Source: Halanaerobium saccharolyticum (lineage in GTDB: Bacteria > Bacillota > Halanaerobiia > Halanaerobiales > Halanaerobiaceae). From it: a DNA stretch of 46,059 bases. The notes below the pieces were generated by a model. The model had not been told where the DNA came from, did no database searches, and worked only from the letters and a program-made list of their open reading frames with translations. The position numbers and the translations under genes were made by a program. Location: NCBI RefSeq assembly GCF_003259895.1, contig NZ_QLME01000026.1, positions 1 through 46,059 on the forward strand, in the 5' to 3' direction. Shown piece after piece: positions 10,848 through 20,304 of the stretch (its first letter is position 1; each line of letters begins with the position of its first letter).

Positions 10848-11177
10848 GTGGAAAGTCTCAAAAAAAATAAGGAGTTTAAAAAAGTATATGAAAATGGAAA
10901 ATCATATGCTACTCGAAATCTGGTAATTTACTGTTTGAATTATGAAAAAGGCAAAAAAAATCGCTATGGTTTATCCGTCAGCAAAAAAATTGGAAATGCT
11001 GTGGTTAGAAACAAATTAAAAAGAAGATTGAGAGAAATTATTAGAGAGTTTGAGCAAGAAAAAGAATTTAAAGGTTATGATATAATTTTTATTGCCCGAA
11101 AGCCGGTTATTCAACTTAATTATCAGCATCTAAAAAAAGATGTAAAAAAGCTGTATAAAAAAATGAATATAATTTGA
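10848..11177 (+). CDS. rnpA: Ribonuclease P protein component
   Basis: Protein subunit of RNase P, which matures tRNA 5' ends together with the M1-type RNA. The conserved RNP motif RNKLKRRLREIIRE is present, and the 109-residue product is basic, as expected. I chose GTG at 10848 because GGAGG (10836-10840) sits 7 bases before it; the frame stays open ten codons further upstream without a ribosome binding site. Unusually, rpmH, which nearly always precedes rnpA, is absent. Confidence 0.93.
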   Translation: MESLKKNKEFKKVYENGKSYATRNLVIYCLNYEKGKKNRYGLSVSKKIGNAVVRNKLKRRLREIIREFEQEKEFKGYDIIFIARKPVIQLNYQHLKKDVKKLYKKMNII

Positions 11178-11269
11178 ATTACATAAGAGTTAATAATTTG
11201 TTGGCTTTTTTATTATTTTTACATAATTATTAAAATGATTATGAAACTGGTTAAATTAAGGTGATAAAA

Positions 11270-11479
11270 ATGAAAAAAATATTTTTGTTTTTAATTAAAA
11301 TCTATCAAAAGATTATTTCACCCTGGACTCCAAAAAGCTGCCGTTTTCGTCCCACCTGTTCGGAATATTCAAGGCAGGCAATTCAAAAATATGGGGCTAT
11401 AAAAGGTGGTTGGTTGGGATTAAAGCGAATTTTGCGCTGTCATCCTTTTAATTCAGGTGGTTATGATCCGGTAGAATAG
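11270..11479 (+). CDS. yidD: Membrane protein insertion efficiency factor YidD
   Basis: A 69-residue protein with the YidD signature: a short N-terminal hydrophobic helix, [27 protein letters not shown], and the C-terminal [13 protein letters not shown]. The family assists YidC-dependent membrane insertion at the inner membrane. ATG at 11270 follows AAGGTGAT; a GTG three codons upstream overlaps that ribosome binding site and is less likely. It lies between rnpA and yidC, the usual place. Confidence 0.93.
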   Translation: MKKIFLFLIKIYQKIISPWTPKSCRFRPTCSEYSRQAIQKYGAIKGGWLGLKRILRCHPFNSGGYDPVE

Positions 11480-11493
11480 GAGGAATTTATTAA

Positions 11494-12141
11494 ATGTTTG
11501 ATTGGTTAATTAATGGAATGGCATATGCTCTAGATTTTATTTACAATATTGTTGGTAATTACGGTCTTGCAATTATTATATTTACCCTGTTGATTAAGCT
11601 GGTACTTTATCCTTTAACTGCTAAGCAGACTCGTTCAATGAGAGAAATGCAGGAAATCCAGCCGGAAATGCAGAAAATACAGGAAGAATATAAAGATGAT
11701 AAAGAAAAGCAGCAGGAAAAAATGATGGAACTTTATCAGGAACATGGTGTTAATCCAGCAGCTGGTTGTCTGCCAATGATTGTTCAGATGGCTATTTTGA
11801 TTCCTTTATACAGAACCATTTTTGCTTTAGGGGATAAAATGGCAGCTGAGTCCTTTTTGTGGATTGGAACAATAACTAATGGTTCCTTAGCTGAGCCAGA
11901 TATCGCAATTGTTCTTTTAAATGCACTTGTAATGTTAGGCCAGACTCATATGACCCAGAAAATTTCTGGTGGAGAGGGCAAAAGTAATAAGATGATGTAT
12001 ATGATGCCTCTCTTTATTGTATTTATTGGTTTTTCATTACCATCCGGTGTTTTATTATACTGGTTTACATCAACCTTATTTACTGTAGGTCAGCAGTATT
12101 TCTTATCCAAAGAACCTAGCAGAATCAAAGGGGATGCATAA
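11494..12141 (+). CDS. yidC: Membrane protein insertase YidC/SpoIIIJ/Oxa1
   Basis: A 215-residue polytopic insertase of the short Gram-positive type. It has a helix at about 18-42, a charged cytoplasmic hairpin (about 45-85, rich in Q, E, K and M), the conserved HGVNPAAGCLPMIVQMAILIPLY segment, and further helices to about 205. It has no lipoprotein signal, unlike Bacillus SpoIIIJ. At the position of the conserved groove arginine (R73 in SpoIIIJ, R366 in E. coli) it carries Lys35 (TLLIKLVLYP). The family inserts small membrane proteins, alone or with Sec. Confidence 0.95.
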   Translation: MFDWLINGMAYALDFIYNIVGNYGLAIIIFTLLIKLVLYPLTAKQTRSMREMQEIQPEMQKIQEEYKDDKEKQQEKMMELYQEHGVNPAAGCLPMIVQMAILIPLYRTIFALGDKMAAESFLWIGTITNGSLAEPDIAIVLLNALVMLGQTHMTQKISGGEGKSNKMMYMMPLFIVFIGFSLPSGVLLYWFTSTLFTVGQQYFLSKEPSRIKGDA

Positions 12142-12146
12142 TAAAA

Positions 12147-12782
12147 ATGAAAAGCATAAAAGTAGAAGCTAAAAATGTAGAAAAAGCAGTAGAAAAAGCC
12201 CTGACTAAACTTGGAATTACCAGAGAAGAAGCAGAAATTAATGTTATTGATAAAGGAAGTAAAGGGTTACTTGGTTTAATTGGTACCAAAGATGCTGTTG
12301 TAGAAGTAAAGGAAATTTTTGATCCTGTCAAAAAAGGAAAAGAATTCTTAGAAACACTTTTAAATAAAGCCAAGATTAATGTTGGTGTAGAAATTATGGA
12401 AGCAAAAAGTGATGATGAGCAGGTAGTTTATAATTTAACAGGAGAAAAGGAACTTGGTTTAGTAATTGGTCATCGAGGAGAAACTCTTGATGCAATGCAG
12501 TACTTAACTTCTATCTATATTAATAAAGAGCTAGAAGAATATTTTAGAGTTCTACTTGATGCAGAAGGTTATAGAGACCGCCGTCAGGAAACTTTAGAAA
12601 GACTGGCAGAAAGACTGGCAGCCAAAGCAGAAAGAAAACAGAGAAAAGTTGTTTTAGAACCAATGCCGCCACATGAGAGAAGAATTATTCATATTAAACT
12701 CAAAGAAAATAAAAATGTTAAATCATACAGTGAGGGGAAAGAACCCTACCGTAAAGTTATGATAGAACCATTGGATAATTAA
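12147..12782 (+). CDS. jag: RNA-binding protein Jag/KhpB
   Basis: A 211-residue protein with the three Jag parts: an N-terminal Jag domain (IDKGSKGLLGLIG near 35-47), a KH domain with VIGHRGETLDAMQYL (about 107-121) and a C-terminal R3H domain (VLEPMPPHERRIIH). The family binds RNA and influences cell elongation and division in Firmicutes, often with KhpA. It begins 5 bases after yidC with its ribosome binding site in the yidC end, so coupled translation is likely. Confidence 0.93.
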   Translation: MKSIKVEAKNVEKAVEKALTKLGITREEAEINVIDKGSKGLLGLIGTKDAVVEVKEIFDPVKKGKEFLETLLNKAKINVGVEIMEAKSDDEQVVYNLTGEKELGLVIGHRGETLDAMQYLTSIYINKELEEYFRVLLDAEGYRDRRQETLERLAERLAAKAERKQRKVVLEPMPPHERRIIHIKLKENKNVKSYSEGKEPYRKVMIEPLDN

Positions 12783-12873
12783 TAATTATCTAATATATAA
12801 AGTAACTGTGCTGGCTTATAGTGCAGTGATCCATTAACAGAAAATAAAAGAAGCAGATGGATTTTATCATTAA

Positions 12874-12897
12874 CCCAGCAGGGATTTCTCTGCTGGG
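12874..12897 (+). other. Stem-loop between jag and mnmE
   Basis: Perfect 8-bp arms CCCAGCAG (12874-12881) and CTGCTGGG (12890-12897) with an 8-base loop. The tail is only weakly T-rich (GTTATGTTTT), so it may act as a partial terminator or an mRNA-stability hairpin. It ends about 8 bases before the mnmE ribosome binding site. Confidence 0.5.
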
Positions 12898-12922
12898 TTA
12901 TGTTTTAGGAGGTGTTAATAAA

Positions 12923-14317
12923 ATGGATATACTAAAAGAAGATACTATTGCAGCCATTGCAACTCCATTTGGTACAGGTGGAACCGGAAAAATAAGGATC
13001 AGCGGACCGCAGGCTTATCAAATTGGAGATAAAATTTTTAGTTCAGTTAAACAAGGGAAAAGGATTTCTGAGCAGGATACTTATACAGCTCATTATGGTC
13101 ATATCAAGGATCCTGATAGTGATAAAATTATCGATGAAGTAATAGCAATTATGATGAAAAAGCCACATTCTTTTACCGGGGAAAATGTACTGGAATTTGA
13201 CTGTCATGGTGGAATGACTCCCCTCAGAGCAGTGCTGGATTTAACTTTAAAATATGGAGCTCGCCTGGCAGAGCCCGGTGAATTTTCACAGCGGGCCTTT
13301 TTAAATGGTAGAATTGATCTGGCTCAGGCAGAAGCAATTATTGAGATTATAAATTCTAAAACAGAAAAAAGTCTGGATCTGGCTGTTGATCAATTAAATG
13401 GTAAGCTTTCGCAGAAAGTTGATCAGATAAAAGAAGAGGCTGTAGAAATACTTGCCCATCTGGAAGCAGCAATAGATTATCCAGAAGATGAAATTGAAGG
13501 ATTTTCTCCTGCAGATCTGGGAGATAAATTTAATTATATAAAAGAAGAGATAGAAAAGTTATTAAAAAGCAGTAAACAGGGAAAGATATATAAAGAAGGT
13601 TTAAAAACCGTTATTGTAGGTAAACCCAATGTGGGCAAATCAAGTCTGTTAAACTATTTTTTAGAAGAAAAACGAGCAATTGTAACTGATGTTCCGGGTA
13701 CAACTCGGGATGTAATTGAAGAATTCGTTAATTTAAAAGGAATTCCTTTAAAAATAATTGATACTGCTGGAATCAGAGAAACTAAAGATGAAGTAGAAAA
13801 AATTGGAGTTGAACGGACCCGAGAATCAGCAGCAAAGGCAGATTTAGTTCTTTTTATGCTGGATATTAATCAGGGAATAACTTCTGTGGACCGAGAAATA
13901 TATAAATTAATTAAGGATAAGCCGGTGATTATAATTGTCAATAAAACTGACCTGCCGGCAAAAATAGAAAAAGAAAAAATAGAAAAAGAGTTTTTTGAGC
14001 ACAGTGTGCTCTGGATCTCACTTTTAGAAGAAGAAGGATTAAATGAATTAAAAGCTGATATTTTAGATGAAATTCTGGATGAAGAAATTGATACAGATGC
14101 CGAAGCAGTAATTACTCAGAGCAGACATCGGGATGCTTTAGTTAAAGCTGAAGCAGCAATTGAACGAGTAATTGTTTCACATGAAACAAATATGCCCTAT
14201 GATTTTTTAACCATCGATTTAAAAGACTGTCTTGATGGTCTCGGCAAAATAACAGGAGAAACAGTTGCTGATGATATTCTCGATAGAATATTTAATGATT
14301 TTTGTCTTGGAAAATAA
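12923..14317 (+). CDS. mnmE: tRNA modification GTPase MnmE
   Basis: With MnmG it builds the 5-carboxymethylaminomethyl group on U34 of certain tRNAs. The 464-residue product has an N-terminal tetrahydrofolate-binding domain, a helical domain, and an inserted G domain with P-loop GKPNVGKSS (233-241), DTAG (280-283) and NKTD, and ends with the catalytic-cysteine motif FCLGK. ATG at 12923 follows TAGGAGG; the frame is open further upstream, but that stretch contains a hairpin and no ribosome binding site. A parS-like palindrome lies in the coding sequence at 14172-14189. Confidence 0.97.
   Translation: MDILKEDTIAAIATPFGTGGTGKIRISGPQAYQIGDKIFSSVKQGKRISEQDTYTAHYGHIKDPDSDKIIDEVIAIMMKKPHSFTGENVLEFDCHGGMTPLRAVLDLTLKYGARLAEPGEFSQRAFLNGRIDLAQAEAIIEIINSKTEKSLDLAVDQLNGKLSQKVDQIKEEAVEILAHLEAAIDYPEDEIEGFSPADLGDKFNYIKEEIEKLLKSSKQGKIYKEGLKTVIVGKPNVGKSSLLNYFLEEKRAIVTDVPGTTRDVIEEFVNLKGIPLKIIDTAGIRETKDEVEKIGVERTRESAAKADLVLFMLDINQGITSVDREIYKLIKDKPVIIIVNKTDLPAKIEKEKIEKEFFEHSVLWISLLEEEGLNELKADILDEILDEEIDTDAEAVITQSRHRDALVKAEAAIERVIVSHETNMPYDFLTIDLKDCLDGLGKITGETVADDILDRIFNDFCLGK
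14173..14188. promoter_or_regulatory. parS-like site inside mnmE
   Basis: TGTTTCACATGAAACA matches the Bacillus parS consensus TGTTTCACGTGAAACA at 15 of 16 positions. It is the exact reverse complement of the site after parB (19517-19532). With flanking bases the palindromic arms extend over 14172-14189. Confidence 0.7.
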
Positions 14318-14341
14318 TTTTTAATATAAGGGAGAGATATA

Positions 14342-16252
14342 ATGGATTTTCATAAATATCCAAAGGAGTATGATGTAATTGTAATTGGAGCCGGACATGC
14401 AGGCTGTGAAGCCTCTTTAGCTCCGGCACGCATGGGTTTAAAAACACTAACCCTAACAGTTAGTTTAGATCATGTAGCATTTATGCCCTGTAATCCTTCA
14501 CTCGGAGGTCCCGGGAAATCTCATATAGTTAGAGAAATTGATGCTCTGGGTGGAGAAATGGCCAAAAACATGGACGAAACTATGATTCAAATTAGAATGC
14601 TTAACACAAGCAAAGGTCCTGCAGTTCACGGTCTGCGGGGACAATCAGATAAAGATGAATATCATAAAAGAATGAAACAGGTTTTAGAACAGGAAGATAA
14701 TATAGATTTAAAACAGCAGATAGCGGAAGAAATTATTGTTGAAAATGGCGAGGTTAAGGGAGTAGTAACTAAAACTGGAGTCTTTTTTCCGGGGAAAAAG
14801 GTTATTTTAACAACAGGAACCTTTTTAAAAGGAAGAATAATTATTGGTGAGGCAGAATTTAATGCCGGCCCCAACCAGCAGTATCCGGCCAATAAACTTT
14901 CGGGTAGTTTAAAGGAATTGGGAATTAACCTGAGAAGATTTAAAACCGGTACTCCACCTCGAGTCAGTAAAAAATCTATGGATTTTTCTAAAATGGAACC
15001 CCAGCCAGGCGAGGAAGGTTTAAGTTTTTCATTTGAATCTAATCCGCTAACTGGAGAACAGGCAATGTGCTATTTAACTTATACCTCAGAAGAAACTCAC
15101 AAAATAATAAGTGATAATAAGATGAGAACCCCATTATTTAGTGGTGTAATTGATGGCGTTGGACCCCGCTACTGCCCTTCTATAGAGGATAAGGTTGTCC
15201 GCTTTCCTGATAAAGGAAGACATCAGTTATTTATTGAACCTGAGGGATTAGGAACTGACGAATATTATGTTTCTGGACTTTCTACCAGTCTTCCCTATGA
15301 TGTGCAGATTGAAATGGCAAGAACTATCCCGGGTTTAGAAAATGTAGAAATTATGAGACCGGGATATGCAATTGAATATGACTGTGTGGATCCGGAAGAA
15401 TTGAAACTTGATTTAGAATTAAAAAAGGTTAAAGGGCTTTATACTGCCGGGCAGATCAACGGCAGTTCCGGCTATGAAGAAGCAGCCGGTCAGGGCTTAA
15501 TTGCCGGGATTAATGCAGCCTTGAGTCTGCAGGATAAAGATCCTCTAATTTTAAAAAGATCTCAGGCTTATATTGGAGTTTTAATTGATGATTTAGTTAC
15601 TAAAGGTACCCCGGAACCCTATAGAATTATGACTTCCCGGGCAGAATACAGGCTGCTTTTGCGTCAGGATAATGCAGATCAGCGCCTAACTTCACTTGGT
15701 CGAGAAATAGGTCTGGTCAGTGATCAGAGATATCAGAATTACCAGGAAAAAGTAAAAGCTGTAGAAAAAGCATTAACTTATTTAAGAGCAGATGAAAATC
15801 AGGTTAATCCAACCAAAGAAGTTAGAGCTAAATTAGAAGAACTTGGAAGTGGTAATTTAAGCAAACCAGTTAGTTTAGAAAAATTATTGCGCCGGCCGGA
15901 AATTTCCTATACAGATCTTGAATTTTTTGCAGAAAATCTGCCGGAAGTAAAAAAAGATGTTCAGGAACAGGTTGAAGTACAGGTTAAATATAAAGGATAT
16001 ATAGAGCGGCAGGAGTCTCAGGTTGAACAGTTCAGAAAAATGGAAGAAAAAATAATACCAGAAGAACTGGATTATAATCAATTAGAGAATCTGCGTCTGG
16101 AAGCCAGAGAAAAGTTAAATAAGATCAGACCGCTTTCTATTGGCCAGGCCTCAAGGATTTCTGGGGTTTCACCTGCTGATATTTCTGCGTTAATGATTTA
16201 TTTAGAGCAGTATAATAGAAAGCAAAAGGATGATCAGAATGGAGATCAATAA
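14342..16252 (+). CDS. mnmG: tRNA uridine 5-carboxymethylaminomethyl modification enzyme MnmG (GidA)
   Basis: FAD-dependent partner of MnmE in wobble-uridine modification. The N-terminal dinucleotide-binding motif [10 protein letters not shown] (about 16-25), the GidA signatures [25 protein letters not shown] and [16 protein letters not shown], and the C-terminal helical domain ending in [16 protein letters not shown] are all present. The 636-residue length is typical. It starts 24 bases after mnmE with GGGAGA upstream and overlaps rsmG at its end. A weaker Noc-type sequence, 12 of 14 bases, lies at 14506-14519. Confidence 0.97.
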   Translation: MDFHKYPKEYDVIVIGAGHAGCEASLAPARMGLKTLTLTVSLDHVAFMPCNPSLGGPGKSHIVREIDALGGEMAKNMDETMIQIRMLNTSKGPAVHGLRGQSDKDEYHKRMKQVLEQEDNIDLKQQIAEEIIVENGEVKGVVTKTGVFFPGKKVILTTGTFLKGRIIIGEAEFNAGPNQQYPANKLSGSLKELGINLRRFKTGTPPRVSKKSMDFSKMEPQPGEEGLSFSFESNPLTGEQAMCYLTYTSEETHKIISDNKMRTPLFSGVIDGVGPRYCPSIEDKVVRFPDKGRHQLFIEPEGLGTDEYYVSGLSTSLPYDVQIEMARTIPGLENVEIMRPGYAIEYDCVDPEELKLDLELKKVKGLYTAGQINGSSGYEEAAGQGLIAGINAALSLQDKDPLILKRSQAYIGVLIDDLVTKGTPEPYRIMTSRAEYRLLLRQDNADQRLTSLGREIGLVSDQRYQNYQEKVKAVEKALTYLRADENQVNPTKEVRAKLEELGSGNLSKPVSLEKLLRRPEISYTDLEFFAENLPEVKKDVQEQVEVQVKYKGYIERQESQVEQFRKMEEKIIPEELDYNQLENLRLEAREKLNKIRPLSIGQASRISGVSPADISALMIYLEQYNRKQKDDQNGDQ

Positions 16253-16970
16253 ACAGAAATTTATTCAAAAGTTAAAAGAAGGGATTGAAGTTTTAAATAT
16301 TTCCTACAGCAGTGAACAGCTCGAACAGCTGTGGGAATATTATCTTTTCTTTCTTGAGGAAAACAAAAAATATAATATGAGCACAATTACTGAACCTGAG
16401 GAAGTTATAAAAAAACACTTCCTTGATTCCCTTGTGATTTTAAATCAGGTAGATTTTGAGGACAGAAAAAGGTGGCTTGATATTGGTACTGGAGCTGGTT
16501 TTCCAGGAATGGTTTTAAAATTATTTTTGCCTGGAGATAGTTTTTATTTGCTTGATTCTTCAGCTAAAAAGGTTAATTTTTTAAATCAGTTAATTTACAA
16601 ACTGGGACTTAAGGGGATTGATGCTACTCATGGTAGAGCAGAAGATCTGGCCAAATTAGAAGAATGGCGGGGCTCTTTTGATTATGTCTGCTCCCGGGCA
16701 GTAGCCTCCTTAAATGTTTTATTAGAATATGCAGTCCCTTTTTTAAAAGTTGGAGGACTTGCCTATTTTTATAAGGGACCGGAATATCAGGCAGAAATTA
16801 CGGAAGCCCGGAGTGCCTTAGAAACATTAGGCGCAGAAATTAAAGAAAGTATAGAGCTTGATGTACCAGGATTGGAAGCTGAACGCTATTTAATTATTGT
16901 CGAAAAAAATGATCCAACTGATAATAAATATCCCCGGCGGGCTGGAATACCCAAAAAACGTCCCCTGTAA
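16239..16970 (+). CDS. rsmG: 16S rRNA (guanine-N7)-methyltransferase RsmG (GidB)
   Basis: S-adenosylmethionine-dependent methylation of G527 (E. coli numbering) of 16S rRNA. The class I methyltransferase motif [14 protein letters not shown] and [21 protein letters not shown] are characteristic. The product is 243 residues from ATG 16239, which overlaps mnmG by 14 bases. An ATG three codons earlier abuts the AAAAGGA ribosome binding site and is less likely. The basic terminus [13 protein letters not shown] is family-typical. Confidence 0.95.
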   Translation: MEINKQKFIQKLKEGIEVLNISYSSEQLEQLWEYYLFFLEENKKYNMSTITEPEEVIKKHFLDSLVILNQVDFEDRKRWLDIGTGAGFPGMVLKLFLPGDSFYLLDSSAKKVNFLNQLIYKLGLKGIDATHGRAEDLAKLEEWRGSFDYVCSRAVASLNVLLEYAVPFLKVGGLAYFYKGPEYQAEITEARSALETLGAEIKESIELDVPGLEAERYLIIVEKNDPTDNKYPRRAGIPKKRPL

Positions 16971-16990
16971 GTTATTTCCCGGGAAATAAC
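16971..16990. promoter_or_regulatory. Noc-binding site (NBS) upstream of noc
   Basis: A perfect 20-base palindrome, GTTATTTCCCGGGAAATAAC, starts at the base after the rsmG stop codon. Its core ATTTCCCGGGAAAT (16974-16987) equals the Bacillus Noc-binding consensus. It lies about 95 bases before the noc gene, so it could serve both nucleoid-occlusion nucleation and autoregulation. Confidence 0.8.
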
Positions 16991-17085
16991 TATGGGAGCT
17001 ATTTAGGTTAAGCTTCTATTTTAATATTAAAAAAGGATATTTAGCTAGTTTAGAGAAATATAAATCTATGTGGGGGTAATTTTTA

Positions 17086-17892
17086 ATGAAAATTCCTTTT
17101 TTTAATCAGGAAAATGAAAATAACAGGGATCAAATTGTAGAAATCAATGTAAATCAGATTAAAGTCAATCCTTTTCAGCCCAGACAGGAATTTAAGCAGT
17201 CTGAAATCGAAGAGTTAGCTCAGTCAATTAAAAACTTTGGTTTGATTCAGGCAATTACAGTTCGAAAAGCTAAAGAGGAAAACAGCTATGAATTAATTGC
17301 CGGGGAGCGGAGGCTTAGAGCAGCTAAATTTTTAAATAAAGAAGTTATTCCAGCTGTGATTAAAGAATTTAATAATCAGCAGATGGCAGAGATTGCTCTA
17401 ATTGAGAACCTGCAGCGGAAGGATTTGAACTTTTTAGAGGAAGCTCGGGCTTATCAGAGGCTTTTAGATGAATTCAATTTAACTCAAAAAGAGCTGGCAG
17501 CAAGAATTTCAAAAAGTCAGTCGACTATTGCCAATAAACTGCGCCTCTTAAATTTACCTGATCAAATTAGAGAAAAATTATTGGCAGCTAATTTAAGTGA
17601 AAGGCACGGAAGAGCCCTCTTAAAACTTGAGACCGCTGAGGAACAGCTGGCGGTTGTTGAAGAAATAAGCAAAAAAGAACTTAATGTTAGAGAAAGCGAA
17701 AAATTAATAGAAAAACAGCAGCTGCCTGTTAAAAAGAAGAAAAAGATTAAACATATTTCCGATGATCTGCGGCTTTTTGCCAATTCATTAGAAAAAAGGA
17801 TTTCTGAGATTAAAGATTCAGGGATCAGTGTCGAATTTGAACGCAGTGATGATCAGGATAGCATAGAATATTATATAAAACTCTCTAAATAA
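17086..17892 (+). CDS. noc: Nucleoid occlusion protein Noc (ParB-family CTPase)
   Basis: A ParB-fold protein of 268 residues that in Bacillus binds NBS sites, spreads as a CTP clamp and prevents division over DNA. It has the CTP-binding motifs GERRLRA (73-79) and ENLQRKDL, and the helix-turn-helix SQSTIANKLRLL. The residues separating Noc from ParB match Noc at Q145, K151 and R173 (Noc Q, K, R; ParB R, T, G); the fourth is N156 rather than Lys. The N-terminus MKIPFF is short and hydrophobic, like the Noc membrane-targeting segment. It lies between rsmG and soj as in Bacillus, with a perfect NBS just upstream. Confidence 0.88.
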   Translation: MKIPFFNQENENNRDQIVEINVNQIKVNPFQPRQEFKQSEIEELAQSIKNFGLIQAITVRKAKEENSYELIAGERRLRAAKFLNKEVIPAVIKEFNNQQMAEIALIENLQRKDLNFLEEARAYQRLLDEFNLTQKELAARISKSQSTIANKLRLLNLPDQIREKLLAANLSERHGRALLKLETAEEQLAVVEEISKKELNVRESEKLIEKQQLPVKKKKKIKHISDDLRLFANSLEKRISEIKDSGISVEFERSDDQDSIEYYIKLSK

Positions 17893-17913
17893 AGAAGACA
17901 AAGAGGTGAAATA

Positions 17914-18690
17914 ATGGCTAAAAAAATTGCGATTGTCAACCAGAAAGGTGGAGTTGGCAAGAGCACCACAGCAGTAAACTTAAGTGCTGGTCTGGCAGAA
18001 CAAAATAACAGAGTTTTATTAATTGATATTGACCCTCAGGGGAACGCAAGCAGTGGACTGGGGATAGAAAAATCAGAGGTTGAATATACAATCTATGATT
18101 TATTAATTGAATCTGAGCCGCCTGCAAAAGCAATACTGCAGAGCAGTAATAAAAATTTAGATATTATTCCTGCCAATATTGAATTAGCGGGGGCAGAAAT
18201 TGAACTTGTTTCCATTATGTCTCGCGAAAGCAGGCTCAAAAAATCATTAAAAACACTTAATCAGGACTATGATTATATTATAATTGACTGTCCTCCTTCT
18301 CTTGGCCTCTTAACTTTAAATGCTTTAACGGCTGCTGATAGTGTTATGGTTCCGATCCAGTGTGAATATTATGCCTTAGAAGGCCTGGGACAGCTGATGA
18401 ATACTATTGAGCTTGTCAGAAAAAATCTAAACTCTGATCTGAGAATCGAAGGAGTTTTAATGACAATGTATGATGCCAGAACTAATCTATCGGAACAGGT
18501 AATAGATGAAGTTAAAGATTATTTTTCTGAACTAGTTTTTGAGACAATTATTCCTCGTAATGTTCGTTTAAGCGAAGCACCAAGTTTTGGAAAACCGATA
18601 CTTGATTACAGCTCCTCCTCTAAAGGAGCAGAAGCATACAGAAAATTAGCAGAGGAAGTGATCTCTCTTGAGCAAAAAAAGACTGGGTAA
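17914..18690 (+). CDS. soj: Chromosome partitioning ATPase Soj (ParA)
   Basis: A 258-residue deviant-Walker ATPase (KGGVGKSTT, residues 11-19; DIDPQGN; IIDCPPSLG) that works with ParB to segregate origins and, in Bacillus, regulates DnaA. ATG at 17914 follows AGAGGTGA. The 3' end overlaps the TTG start of parB by 23 bases, so the two are translationally coupled. Confidence 0.96.
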   Translation: MAKKIAIVNQKGGVGKSTTAVNLSAGLAEQNNRVLLIDIDPQGNASSGLGIEKSEVEYTIYDLLIESEPPAKAILQSSNKNLDIIPANIELAGAEIELVSIMSRESRLKKSLKTLNQDYDYIIIDCPPSLGLLTLNALTAADSVMVPIQCEYYALEGLGQLMNTIELVRKNLNSDLRIEGVLMTMYDARTNLSEQVIDEVKDYFSELVFETIIPRNVRLSEAPSFGKPILDYSSSSKGAEAYRKLAEEVISLEQKKTG

Positions 18691-19516
18691 AGGTTTAAGT
18701 GCCCTGATAAATAATGATGAGAATGTGGATCAGAGTCGAGTTGAGGAAATTTTTATTGATCAAATTGAGCCCAATCCTTTTCAGCCGCGCAGTAATTTTG
18801 ATGAAGATGCCCTAAATGAACTGGCTAATTCCATACAGGAAAAAGGTGTAATTCAGCCAATTACAGTTCGGAAAATTAAAGCCGAAAAATATCAGATTGT
18901 TGCGGGAGAGCGACGCTGGCGGGCTTCAAAGCTGGTTGGACTCAAAAAAATGCCAGCTGTAATTAGAAATTTTGATGACCAGGAAATGCTGGAGATTGCT
19001 TTAATTGAAAATATACAGCGCGAAGATTTAAATCCAGTTGAAGAAGCAAGAGCCTATAAAGAGATGCTTGATAATTTTGAGATAACTCAGGTGGAGCTGG
19101 CAAAGCAGGTTGGTAAAAGCCGTTCTAATGTTTCAAATATGATCAGACTTTTAAAACTGTCTGATAAAGTTAAAAATCACCTGCAGCGGGGAACAATAAC
19201 CATTGGCCATGCCCGGGCTCTATTATCACTAGAAAAAGAGGAAACTCAGGTTGCCGCCTGTGAAAATATAATAATTCAGGATTTGACAGTAAGAGAAACT
19301 GAAAACTATGTTGAAAAACTAAAAAACCCTTTAAAAGGTAAAGAAAAAAAAGAGAAAAAAGCTGAGCTGGATCAGGCCTGGCAGCAGGCAGCATCTGAAT
19401 TAGAGAAAAATTTAGGAACAAAGGTTAAAATCAAGCAGAGAAAGAAAAACAATTTACTGACCATCGAATTGGATAGTGTTGATAAATTAAAAGAATTGGT
19501 TAAAAAACTAAAGTAG
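18668..19516 (+). CDS. parB: Chromosome partitioning protein ParB (Spo0J)
   Basis: A centromere-binding CTPase of 282 residues. The Soj-stimulating N-terminus KKRLGKGLSALI is present, followed by GERRWRA (80-86), ENIQREDLN, the helix-turn-helix KSRSNVSNMIRLL and a C-terminal dimerisation segment. Its specificity residues are R152, M158, K163 and G180: Arg and Gly as in ParB and unlike the Noc paralogue upstream. It starts with TTG at 18668 inside soj, with AGGAAG 9 bases before. A near-consensus parS begins at the base after its stop. Confidence 0.95.
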   Translation: MSKKRLGKGLSALINNDENVDQSRVEEIFIDQIEPNPFQPRSNFDEDALNELANSIQEKGVIQPITVRKIKAEKYQIVAGERRWRASKLVGLKKMPAVIRNFDDQEMLEIALIENIQREDLNPVEEARAYKEMLDNFEITQVELAKQVGKSRSNVSNMIRLLKLSDKVKNHLQRGTITIGHARALLSLEKEETQVAACENIIIQDLTVRETENYVEKLKNPLKGKEKKEKKAELDQAWQQAASELEKNLGTKVKIKQRKKNNLLTIELDSVDKLKELVKKLK

Positions 19517-19532
19517 TGTTTCATGTGAAACA
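19517..19532. promoter_or_regulatory. parS site directly after parB
   Basis: TGTTTCATGTGAAACA matches the parS consensus at 15 of 16 bases, the only change being at the centre. It lies in the 51-base gap between parB and the next gene, so it is not constrained by coding. Confidence 0.8.
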
Positions 19533-19567
19533 AATAGATATAGAAGAGAGTAGATAGGTGATAAATA

Positions 19568-20254
19568 ATGATAGGAACTATTGTTAATGTAGCCTCTGTC
19601 CTGACCGGGAGCACTGTTGGGGTGCTTTTCAGGGGGAAGTTTCCGGAAAAAGTGCAGAAAACTGTGATTCACGGGATAAGTCTGGCTGTGATATTAATTG
19701 GAATGCAGATGGCTTTTAGTATTGAGAAGGATCCAGATATCTTACTTGTTATTTTTAGTCTTGTTATTGGAGCAATTATCGGAGAACTGCTGCAGCTGGA
19801 AAAAAGACTAAATGATTTTGGGGAAAGCCTGAAAAAAAGATTTGGAGGAGATGATGATCTTTTTGTTCAGGGCTTTGTCCAGGCCAGTTTAATTTATTGT
19901 GTAGGTGCCATGGCAATTATGGGTTCAATTCAGGATGGGCTAAATAGTGATCCCAGCATCTTATTTACTAAATCACTGCTGGATGGGATAACTTCAATTG
20001 CTTTTGCAGCCAGTACGGGGATTGGAGTTGCTTTTGCAGCAATCCCAATTCTTCTGTACCAGGGTAGTATAACTCTGGCTGCAGACTGGGCAGCAGTTTA
20101 TTTAACTGAAGATATGATCAGAATTATGACAGCCAGTGGAGGTTTATTAATTACAGCTATTGGTTTAAATATGCTGGGAGTCAGCAAAATAAAAGCAGGC
20201 AATTTGCTGCCCGCTCTGCTGGTGGCCGTAATACTTACTGCTTTTGTGTTTTAA
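19568..20254 (+). CDS. DUF554 family membrane protein
   Basis: A 228-residue protein with about six to seven hydrophobic helices, matching the DUF554 family: start MIGTIVNVASVLTGSTVGVLF, then the GAMAIMGSIQDGL motif and the glycine-rich final helices. The function of the family is not established; transport has been suggested. It has its own ribosome binding site (TAGGTGAT) and may be read through from parB. A riboswitch promoter begins immediately after its stop. Confidence 0.85.
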   Translation: MIGTIVNVASVLTGSTVGVLFRGKFPEKVQKTVIHGISLAVILIGMQMAFSIEKDPDILLVIFSLVIGAIIGELLQLEKRLNDFGESLKKRFGGDDDLFVQGFVQASLIYCVGAMAIMGSIQDGLNSDPSILFTKSLLDGITSIAFAASTGIGVAFAAIPILLYQGSITLAADWAAVYLTEDMIRIMTASGGLLITAIGLNMLGVSKIKAGNLLPALLVAVILTAFVF

Positions 20255-20256
20255 TT

Positions 20257-20285
20257 TTGCAATATTTAAAATAATAATATATAAT
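20257..20285 (+). promoter_or_regulatory. Promoter of the gcv riboswitch transcript
   Basis: TTGCAA (20257-20262), a 17-base spacer and a perfect TATAAT (20280-20285), just upstream of the glycine aptamer. Confidence 0.7.
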
Positions 20286-20304
20286 TAAGTCATACAATTT
20301 AATT

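Noticed and set aside
14506-14519. Third Noc-binding site in mnmG
   Set aside because: Only 12 of 14 positions match, and the bases encode the invariant GGPGKS of MnmG, so chance is likely. I mention it only as support.
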